From: Neodontobutis hainanensis
Taxonomy: Eukaryota; Chordata; Actinopteri; Gobiiformes; Odontobutidae
Assembly (NCBI GenBank): GCA_024349245.1
Contig: JALDNG010000077.1
Span: 248,001-312,000 of the forward strand
Length of the DNA: 64,000 nt
Direction: 5' to 3'
A model generated the notes under the pieces. The model ran no database searches, was not told the DNA's origin, and saw only the letters and a list, made by a program, of their open reading frames with translations. Of the stretch, positions 25,131 to 34,436 are shown piece after piece. Numbering within the stretch: position 1 is the stretch's first letter; the number at the start of each line of letters is the position of its first letter. The translations under genes and the position numbers were made by a program.

Positions 25131-25928
25131 GGCCTAGTTCACACGAAGCCGGTGCTTTCCCTATCCGATCTTTTTTTTTCCTCGTTCCAAAAAAAACATA
25201 CATTACATTTGATATTTTAATATGCAACTTCTTAACATAAAACATAAACATTTACATTCAGAAAAATATGAGACTGTAGTGAAAGGCCTGTCTCATGAGC
25301 AGTGAGAACTAACAGTGTCTGGCTCACCTAGTGCATAACAATTACTCAGGTGACTCAGGCCTAGTCCACACAAAGCCAGACTTCATGTGGACTAGGCCTA
25401 AAAAAAAATTCCGTAAACATGGCGTCGACTCAAGAAATATCTGCGTACACACGTAACCGCTGAAGCCGACTGAAAACGGTTTAGTATATATGCCAGACCA
25501 GTATGGGGCGCTGTAATTGTGCCACAAATATACACTATACACGGAGAAGAAGACTTTGAGCATGGCATAACCTTGCACCTTGTGGCGTATGGTGTTGTCC
25601 ATTATCGATTGTTGCTCACCACAATTGCATAGAAGCAATAGATTTTGCTGTAATAAAGCTAGTAGGGTTAGTAGCTTCTGCAGCACAAACACAATCATGT
25701 AGTCCGCAATTATGTGATGACATCATCGTTTCACAAAATATATGGATTGGTTGTACACACGAAACTGTGTGTGTTGGGGTGTCGTTTTCAGATTTATTCA
25801 CTTTAGGACCCGGTTTAAAAAAATAGTGGATTCAGTCTCCCAACACGCCGGATCTGTGTGGACGAAACGCCAATACGATAAAAAATGTATACGTGTAAAG
25901 TGATACGTGTCTCTGTGTGGATAGACCC
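25131..25928. mobile_element. Non-autonomous TIR element inserted in the LINE (copy A)
   Basis: Its ends are inverted repeats: left GGCCTAGTTCACAC, right ...GTGTGGATAGACCC (reverse complement GGGTCTATCCACAC). TAA (or CTAA) is duplicated at 25128-25130 and 25929-25931, and removing the insert restores a continuous LINE reading. A 3-bp TWA-type duplication suggests the PIF/Harbinger superfamily, although an internal boundary (see copy B) looks hAT-like. No transposase is encoded; the minus-strand frame at 25342-25698 is shared repeat sequence, not a gene. From 25201 onward it is closely similar (roughly 93-95% by eye) to 41681-42411. Inside lies a perfect 14-bp inverted repeat, 25357-25370 with 25386-25399. 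Confidence 0.7.
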
Positions 25929-25931
25929 TAA

Positions 25932-26176
25932 GTCTGGTTGAGACATTATCCCTTTGACTCTGGAAATGTTTTTAAGGTGATAAAATGCGGATGATGTAAT
26001 TAACTTAATGTAACTCTGGAAATTCAAGTCTGAATCCATGATGACACCTAGATTTCTAACTTGTTTTTTAGATTTTAGAGAAAGAGACTCGAGGTGACTG
26101 CTGACACTTTCTCTTTGTTTCTGTTCCCAAAGATGATTAGTTCAGTTTTGTCAATGTTCAGCTGGAGAAAATGTTT
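25932..26176 (-). mobile_element. L2/Maui-type LINE (part 2 of 2, 5' truncated)
   Basis: Continues the minus-strand reverse-transcriptase reading upstream of the insertion: 'KTELIIFGNRNKEK', then 'VRNLGVIMDSDLNFQSYIK' and 'HLKNISRVKGIMSQPDL', which joins 'LEKLIHAFISSRLDYC' of part 1. 'LGVIMDSDLNF' and 'HLKNISRVK' are typical of L2 ORF2. The match is lost about 26176, consistent with the usual 5' truncation of LINE copies. Together the two parts are about 700 bp. Confidence 0.8.
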
Positions 26177-26759
26177 TTTTTTTAGAAAATACAATACAGA
26201 TAAAACTGGTTTAAATTATATAAAAGTATAGGTTTACTGCTGTCTGTTTTTTCAAAACAAAGAAAGATATTTTTCAAGGAGTAAAACAGGGGCTCAGTCA
26301 ATAAAACCAGTCAACCTTTTCACTGAGTGCTTGCCATGGGTCAGGCCTGAATGGACAGATCTTGTTGTTGACACATATTGTTGAGTTTTTGGTCCTTGGA
26401 TCTCTCTGCCTTTAACTTTTTTACTTTATGTATTAACGTGCTAACCACAAAGCTCAAATGATTTAAATACAGATATAACATGATTAATAGGTGTAATATG
26501 AAATGTGCATTGCTTTTTGTGCTTAAATATGACTTGTGTTTTATGTTTATACAATTACATGCAAACACTGCACAATAAGACCATGATAAGTTTATTCAGG
26601 TTCATCTGATTGGGTTTAAAGCTAACAAAGTTTCATGTCAGCTATTGATTGAACAAGAAAACTCATGTTTCTTCGAACGTTGTGAAGAAAATTTGTGTGG
26701 AAGCAAATCAGAAGAGAAAGAGTGAATAATGAAAGCATGTCCTGGTGCATGAATGTGTT
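26177..26759. other. Non-coding stretch
   Basis: AT-rich, no recognisable gene or repeat. The minus-strand frames at 26341-26568 and 26638-26844 have no known domain. Confidence 0.5.
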
Positions 26760-26901
26760 TGGTGGTCGGAGAGTCTGTATTGGCTATGTCTTCACCACCA
26801 GTGTGTGACTGTGGAGTGAATAAATAACATACTTTGTAAAGCACTTTGAGAGCCTTAAAAATTTAAGTCCAGCCATTTATTATTTTTATTATTATTATTA
26901 A
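26760..26901 (+). repeat. SINE body/tail fragment (AFC-like)
   Basis: Contains 'caccaccagtgtgtgac', then 'gtggagtgaataaataa' and 'tttgtaaagcactttgagag', ending with 'ccatttatt' and a TTA/ATT simple tail at 26880-26900. This order (agtgtgtgaatg..., gtaaagcgctttgag..., simple 3' tail) is that of a common teleost tRNA-SINE. No clear A/B-box head was identified, so it is probably 5'-truncated. Confidence 0.6.
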
Positions 26902-29900
26902 AAAGATAACAAGTAGTGTTTATGGATCGGGTAATGTTAAGTGCAAGAGAAGAACAGTTAAGTAGAAAATGAATGAATAAAGTCTTGGTTTGATCTGGCA
27001 TGTGTCACTATCCACAAGGAGGAAACAGAACAAAATCCTAATGGTCTAAGCCCAGGGTGAGAAAGTTGAACCATAATATGGAAAGAGGTGAGCTGGGGTT
27101 TGGGTCTACAGGTTAGGTGATGAACTACACTGTCCAAGAAGAGATGAGGCAACAGGCAACAAACAATGAGTTCAAGCAGAGGTCTGAGGTAGAAAGTTTG
27201 ACATGCTGGTACACACACGCTTGTGAGTCCTGCAGGTGGAGATGGTACAAACAGCCGAATGGGCTTCGGAGTAAAGAAAAAACCTGACAGGAAAGAAGAG
27301 AAAGAGTGGGTAAAATGATGATAGGTGTTGTTTAGATGGAAAACAAATTAACTCCCTTCTTTATGTTTTGGCTATGATACTGTGATATAACAATGGGTGT
27401 ATTATACAAGTAACAAACTCTTCATTCAGTTGTGGTCAGTATTTGTGAATGAATGGTGAGTGTGGACATGATAATGATGCTGTAATATTACAAAAGGTCT
27501 GTTGTATTAATTCATCAAGTCCGTCAGTATTTGTGAACAAACATTCAATGTTGGTATCACACATTTTGAGGCCACAGGACTACTTAATTTTGAGTCACAT
27601 ATTCATAACCTTTCAGATTCTCTGCTTGTGAGGTTTTGTTTCAGTCATATAAAATACTTTTTTTTAGGGAACAGCTCCCACAAAGTTAACAGGCAGTAAT
27701 ATAGCATGGTTGGATGAAGATCCATCTCAGTGAGAGTAGTCTGTGGATACCAGGTCTCAAAGATCCTATTGCTCCTGTGACCATGTCAGAGGGCAACAAG
27801 CAAAACAACATGGGGTCATTTGTTAGTTGCCATGCACTCTAAATAATAGGCATCTCATATTTGTCAAAACCAAACTAGTCCTCCACACAGTAATTGTTTC
27901 TTAGATCATAAACACAACTTCTCATACTCCACTCTGGGTAATTGCAATGGCTAAATTACTGACTGTCTGTGAAGAATACAAGTCCATTACGTGGTGCGAG
28001 TATGTGTGACTATGTCCTGGTTTCTGCCGAGAACGCTTTTGTCCTACAGTATGTGCATCTAATGAAGTGCCAAATGTAATGAGATGAATCTATCCATTAG
28101 GGCCCCTTAACGAGACTAAATCCACATGCCTGCTAATGAGTCGGCGCCCCATCAGCCCCCCTCAGACAGCTGGAGGACCTGTCCGGGGCAGGAGATGAGC
28201 CAGAGCCAGAAATGAGGTAGACCCTCAGAGCCAGTTAATCCACAGCTCCAGCTGCAGACTTCCATCACTTAGTGGTCAGACCTTCAGGGAGCAAAGCTAG
28301 CAAGTAGCAACAACCGATGCACACAGGAGTCCAGCAAGCAGTGAACAACCATGTGGGATCCTTTCTCATTAGACTGATAAGGACAATGATTAGGTGTATG
28401 GTTTTATTTATAGCCATATTAGAACTCATTTATTGCCCACACAATGTAACTGTATGATTGTAAAAAAAGAATTCCTGGAAAAAAGTTCCCTTCTCGATTT
28501 AAATACTTGGTTGCTTTAAACTTAATTTTATCCAGTGAGCAAACTCGTGGACATTTATCAATGTCAGAGCAAAAGCTGATGCTGAGAGTTGGCCTTGCGC
28601 GTTAAAAATTGGGTGAATAAAGAGGGTAGTGGAAAAAGCTGAGAGCAGAACTGACCTGCTTTGTATAAAAGTGGCTGCATCTTATTTTCAAATATATATA
28701 AAGCTAGTACCAAACAATAAATAACTAAATGAAAATATTAAGTGGAACTAAATGGCACTAAATTATAGCACTGCTTTTATTATCTTACACTATGGACTTA
28801 CCATTTATAGAAGCAATGCAAACAAATGCTTTAGTTACTCACACAAAGAAAACCTTTAGTTAAAAATAACTTTGATAGGTTCTCTGCAAAGGAGCTAATG
28901 GCCAATTATATAGCATTAGAAATAAAAGGTACATAAGCTATGCACTCCTCAGGTCAAGTAGGAATATTGAGGTAAAATAGAGAATTTTTAAGGTTTTGTA
29001 AAGTGTCCAACTTAACTAAATGACAAGGATAAATTGAAATAGATGAATGCTTCTCTGTTCAGAAAATGGAAGAAAAGTTTGTGGCTTTTCCAGTGACAGA
29101 TCAGATTTGTGCTCCACAAAGACTTTGATCTTGAGGCTTTGTGACAGGCTTTAATCTGAACAGACCACACTAACTTCACAAAAACACTGTAACAGAACTT
29201 TAAGAATCTCCACAGTGCTCAGTGCTCAGTGCAACTAGATGAAAATTTGGTTAAAAATATCTGTATATTTCAAAAATAGTTATTAAGAGTTTTACAGAAA
29301 TTTAAGGGCAAGAAAAGGTACAATGTTCTTTGTTGTATTTTTGACTGAGGTTGGCATCCTCTAAATTAATTGGGTTTTTATATCACGATGCAACCCTTAG
29401 TCATATGTCAACAGTCAAGACTTTGCTGCGCCCTTTTTATCAATTGAATAACAGCTGTGAATGATTTAGATGGTGTGCTGTGCAGCAGAGTATGATAAAA
29501 CATGTACGGATAACACTTGGTGAATGTAAATTAGCACATTTGCTAAATTATGTTTGACAGTCTCTTTGTAAAATGTGTGTCTGAGGATCATGGCATGCTT
29601 TAAAATGCCATACAGCCTTTCCTTTAGCGTACTTGTTTAATCTGAAATGCAAGATCCGATTGGAGAAGAGTATAGTAATGAGCATAGTCACAGAAAAAGC
29701 TCATTTACAGTAAACAGGAGAAAGGACACTTTTATAAAAATGTGGATAAATACAAAATGTATTTTAAATGAGTTTGCTGCCTAGTAATAAAATGATATGC
29801 TTCCATAACTTTGAGTTAAGTTATTCATTAGGGCTGATAAGTTATCCTACAAAACTAGCTTGTTGAAAGGTCCATCATTAACAATTGGTGATGTTGAATA

Positions 29901-31468
29901 ACAAGATGCACGGTGAATACATGAGCGAAAAAACACTCACCATCTATTCGCCAAGCTTAATGAGCCTCGTGTTGGTCCACATGAGCTGGGACCACCTTAC
30001 ACCAGTGAGAACATAGACATTTCATCTAATCTTGACCTTTTGTCGTTAAGTGCAAGTTTCACAGGTTACGTTGGAGAAGCCACACCAGTCAGTTAACTAT
30101 GCATGACAAGTACTGATATTAGTTCGTTTGGAGCCCTGTGTGTCTGTACCAGATTGTAAATCCAAAACAATTAGTGTCACCCCGACAGATGAGAACATAG
30201 AGCAACACCTCTCTGTCTTAAGGGCCCTCTTCTTTGCACTGCTCATAATGCAATTAATTAGAATGCCCTTTAATTAGACCGCACAGTGGCCCTGATCAAA
30301 ATAAGGCTGACTGGGAGAGCTGGAGGAACCCACACATAGATAAACACAGAAAGGAATAGCACAGCTAAGCAACAATACAGTATGGATCAGTACAATATAC
30401 ATACTTTAAGTGCACAGACGTCTATGCAGCAGAAAGCCAGGGAGGATTTGATTGGCAGAGCTGATGCTGATGAAAAGCAGGCAAATGTTAAATCTTTCCT
30501 GTTTTGCTTCCTGGTTTTAGCAGTGTGACCTCCAAATGGTCCAGACAAGCACAGCCGCAGGCAAAAGCAAGCTAATCAAAAAACTGCAAAGACTAAACAC
30601 AGCTACCTCTTTCAGGCTGGCTCAGAATAAGTTTATCTCTTACCAGCAGATTATGACATTGGTAGCTTTGAAATGAGCTTACAACAGCCAAAACATTAAA
30701 AGTGAGCCACTGTAATTCCAGATAGCTCTCTCAGGCTTCCAGACATGAATCACAGGCGTAGTGGTAGTGCTAGTGCACGGTAGCTGGATGGGATTGACAG
30801 TATGTGTAACAGCTCTACCAGTAAGTCCAGTTCTGGTAGAGCTGGTATAGAGAGGCTCACCGGTGGACCTTGGTCTAGAGTGTGGACACCAAAATTATAA
30901 AAAGACACCAAGAATCAAGTCAGTTACTTTAGTTGAAGGGGATCTTAAAAACATAACATAATAATCAGTTATTTTTTATAGTTCTGCAGCTATTGATCAC
31001 TTTAGTAATCAAGTAATCTATTGATTTTGTTTAATTAATTGAGTATTCGGATAAATAGCGTAAGTGCATATTTTTAAAAGTCAGCAACACATTTAACACA
31101 CGACCTTCTGTTTATAATAACATTAACATGTATTTATTCTTGATTGCACATCCATCAGCATTTAATGGCACTTCTGATTCACAGTATATGTGCTTTATAA
31201 ATGCAAAAAAAAATAAAAATAAATACTTGAGACTAAAGGCTATTAAATAAATAAGTAAATACATAAACAACAATGCTGTCTATTAGCGTTTGACAATGCA
31301 TTATATTGCACATTGATTATCAATGAAATTTACCTTTGTATGTTTCAATGCTTTTTAAATGTCTTAAAAAGGCACTTTGCAGGATTTTTACTTTAACATA
31401 ACATCTTCAGAGTCATTGTGATGGGTTATTGGTGCTAAATGGGGTTTGTTCCAAACATTTTACATTCC
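26902..31468. other. Long unique non-coding stretch with candidate conserved elements
   Basis: No gene is supported. Two blocks stand out: 28065-28290 (GC-rich within AT-rich DNA, with 'cctgctaatgagtc') and 30200-30330 ('tgcaattaattagaatgccc' followed by TTTAATTAGACC). Both carry homeodomain-type TAATTA/TTAATTAG words as in developmental enhancers. About 30960-31250 is very AT-rich, with repeated 'gtaatcaagtaatc'-like words that may be an old DNA-transposon fragment. Confidence 0.4.
30811..30843. repeat. Perfect 11-bp inverted repeat
   Basis: AGCTCTACCAG at 30811-30821 pairs exactly with CTGGTAGAGCT at 30833-30843 around an 11-nt loop. Each arm resembles a tRNA A-box fragment (GGTAGAGC), so it may come from two opposed SINE scraps rather than a functional hairpin. 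Confidence 0.6.
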
Positions 31469-31683
31469 ATTTTTCATTTAGTCATTTAGCTGACGCTTTT
31501 CTCCAAAGCAACTTACATTAAGCTTCCATTCACCAGTGTTACAGCTGGAACACCACAGGGGCAAGGACGGTTAAGTGTCTTGTCCAATGACACAACGTCG
31601 TGCGATGAACTGTGGAGAGCAAGAGTCAAACCGCCAACTTTCCGGTTATTGTACAACTGCTCTACCACTGAGCCACTGGAGTG
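31469..31683 (-). repeat. tRNA-derived SINE (inverted member of the 8.9-kb family)
   Basis: On the minus strand it starts with an A-box region (GGCTCAGTGGTAGAGC, plus 31660-31677) and a B-box-like GGTTTGACTC (plus 31623-31632). It continues with 'gacaagacacttaaccgtcc' and 'aacactggtgaatggaagct', and ends with GTAAGTTGCTTTGGAGAAAA and 'gctaaatgactaaatg'. Body and tail match 8926-9135 word for word in several places, allowing for divergence. Plus-strand open frames running through it and beyond (31513-32010) are not genes. Confidence 0.8.
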
Positions 31684-33977
31684 TAAAAACCAGCCTTGCA
31701 AAAGATGGTCGGCCACCCGCTGTACCTTGGATTCAAAAAGTCTTGCGGGAGTCTCGGGTCTCACAAGAAAGGAAATGCTAAACAACACTACACACTTTGC
31801 ACTAAAATTGAAACATGTGAGGCCCTTTACCAAACAGCTAAAGACAGTACGAGGTTTCAGCTGCAGACACACACCGTTCTCATAAACGTAAATGTATGCT
31901 CAACGGGGCGCTCCAGACTTGACACTAGGGTCCCTGGAGGATCAGGTACAGGTGTGAAAGTTGTTCAAACAAACAGGGCACGTGGATACAATAGGCATGG
32001 ATCCATTTGAATCACTGAGGCAAAATAAAAATGATCTAGACTTTTGTCTAATCGAACCACAGCTTCTCTTTACAAACAAACAAATGTTTAGACCCACCAC
32101 TGGCAATTATTATATTCTTAATCCTCATGTTAAACAACCCTGCTCATAAACAATAATTTGAAGCTAGTATTGAAGAAGCTACTGGGAAATAGAGCAGGAG
32201 CTAACCTTCAGCTGTTTGCACTTACATGTGTTTTTGATTGAATGTAGCAGGTCTAGCTGATGGCGAGTGAATCCTGCTCCCTCGGGCTCTGTCAGCGTTA
32301 TTGATCGCTCACAGGGGGTTCAGCAGCAATTTCAGTTATCAAACCCAGACAACACTGGCTTGTTTACTGCAGCCCGGGCTTGTTTGTTATTTGGGAGCCT
32401 TTTCTCCACTTCTCAGCAGTGTGACAGAGGACCAGGTTTAATAATTCATGAGAAGCCAAATTCTAAATGTGACGCCTAAATAATATGTTCTCCTAATGGT
32501 TTGTTATAAGCTGGCCTGATGTGATATCTCTACATCTACAGTCTATCTTTTTTTCAAAATGAATCCTAACATAAATGAATCTGAAATAAACTATACATTC
32601 AGACCTCTTTTAGAAACAATGGAATATATGTGTTCTATTGGGTCTGGACTCCCCTTTCTCTTATTGTGTTGGGTGTAACTATTGCCCATCAGAATGCTGA
32701 GAGAGTTGCCAGCAGGTGCTGACATGAGATTGGCTTCATGCATTTCAGGATACAGCCTGGGCTCTATGTCACCGTTATGTCTCAGTTCTATATATTGGAC
32801 AAGACCAGGCCTATAATGTGTTTACAAGGGATTTTAATAGCCACCTTCATTCAGCCGAGTCTCTTCCTAGTTCACTATGAGACAAGGACAGATGGAGTCT
32901 CTGCGTGGTCTTCCCTCAATCTGTCTTGTGTTTTACTGTGTTTGTGGTTTGTGGTCTGTTTTCTTCATGCATGTTCTTTGTCTGTGTCCGGGAAGTCCTG
33001 GGCTCTTCAGTATGCCGTCATTTCTCTTCAGCGCGATTCATTCAAATCAGGAATAGAGATAGTAATTTTACTGTTTTCAGGGGTGCACAGAATATGTTTA
33101 AAGCATTTGTTTACAATGGATAATTAGGAATATGTTTGAGTAATTCCTCTGATACTGGCAGGTATGTTGTAATAGACCAAACACAAAAACAATAGAGACA
33201 TTAATACCATGGAAAAGTACTTTAAGGAGAGCACATTTAGTAGTGTTCTAGGTAGAGTGGAAGCAAGGTTCAATCATGGACTAATCTACAATGGACAGCC
33301 TCATTATGGGATAAGTGGAGTCCACTTCAGCTTCCCCCACAACTAAAGTGGTGTTGTCTAAGGAGTGCACTTTCAAACACTGAGTAAAGGATGAATGTAT
33401 AAAAACAAAACAATGTTAAAGTTCAAAAAACAGATATACCACAGCTGGGAAATCATTAAATGACTATGTACTTTGATATAGGCAGCATCCACATAGGCAC
33501 AATTTCATTGCAAAACAATTACCTAAATTGCAGTTTGTGCGTCATATCCATTAACACCATCCCAGCTGCACCTGCAAACCATTACTTATAAAAAAATACT
33601 TTTCTGTCAACTCCAAGCTCAACTCAAGTTGTAGTCTGTGCCACCATAATCATGTTTACCATCATTCCACTCTGTAAAGGAGTTCTTCAAATTGACTGTG
33701 TTGTTTGTTCCTTGGGGGAAACAGAACCCTTACTGTGACAGTACATGGGAATACTAATGCTTGTATTCATACGTGCTTGAGCCTGCACCTGTTTTTCTCC
33801 CACAAAGACCTCCGCCGCTCTGCTGTCTGTGTAACACAACTGTCTGGAGTTACATCAAACACACCTACACGCACCTCTTCACTCGCTGCATCAGTCTGTC
33901 TTCCCGAGATGTTTGCAGCCCATCAACTCCCATCTGTATGGCCTTTTGCTTGCACTCTCTCGCTCTCTCTGCTGCAG
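31684..33977. other. Non-coding stretch
   Basis: No recognisable gene. The frame at 32738-33127 (129 codons) is hydrophobic and cysteine-rich with no known domain, as chance frames often are. About 33930-33977 is a strong pyrimidine-rich tract ending in an AG, discussed with the next entry. Confidence 0.45.
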
Positions 33978-33978
33978 C

Positions 33979-34194
33979 ATGACAGACCTAGAAAAGTGTC
34001 AGTTCATCTTCAGTTGCTCATTTGATATTATGGCTGCCATTCTGCAAGCTGACAGTCTTTTATCCAAGACATTCAAAAAGCTAAACAAAGGAAACAAGGC
34101 GGCTACGAGATCAGCCGCTGTGGAAGAAATACAGAGTCGACTTGTAAACAGACGTGCTGCTCGATATTCTGGTGCTCAAAAAGAACATGTGTGA
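33979..34194 (+). CDS. Possible small-protein terminal exon (hypothetical)
   Basis: A long pyrimidine tract (CTCTCGCTCTCTCTGCTGCAG) ends at AG 33976-33977, a good 3' splice site. One base later an ATG at 33979 opens 71 codons to TGA at 34192-34194. The C-terminal half is basic and helix-prone ('LLSKTFKKLNKGNKAATRSA', then 'EIQSRLVNRRAARY') and unlike the low-complexity chance frames around it. An AATAAA follows at 34431-34436, so the geometry fits a terminal exon with a ~240-nt 3' UTR. I recognise no family, signal peptide or zinc site, and see no partner exon nearby. It could be a real small protein, a lncRNA exon, an unrecognised repeat or chance. Confidence 0.25.
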   Translation: MTDLEKCQFIFSCSFDIMAAILQADSLLSKTFKKLNKGNKAATRSAAVEEIQSRLVNRRAARYSGAQKEHV

Positions 34195-34436
34195 CCCTCA
34201 CGGATAGAGTGACATCAAAGAAGAACCTCCTGCCACTCCACACAACCCCTGGAAAGTATAGTTTTTGACTTGTCCTATACTTCTACTTCTTTCATTATTG
34301 ACCATTTTTTTTGCTAAAATAGTGTCTTATTTCTATCTGTTTTCAAGCAGATGGATGTGTGTGTATTTTTTCTCCAGAGTCCTTAACATGCTTTTAAGTT
34401 TTGTTTATTTAATATACTAGGAGTATTTTAAATAAA

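Noticed and set aside
25342..25698. 118-codon minus-strand frame with a partial counterpart at 41839-42081
   Set aside because: The similarity comes from the shared non-coding transposon; the frame is broken differently in the two copies.
31580..32010. Overlapping plus-strand frames of 101-104 codons
   Set aside because: They begin in the inverted SINE head and continue into unique DNA; no domain.
32738..33127. 129-codon hydrophobic frame resembling a membrane protein
   Set aside because: Hydrophobic, cysteine-rich reading of T-rich DNA with no conserved motif.
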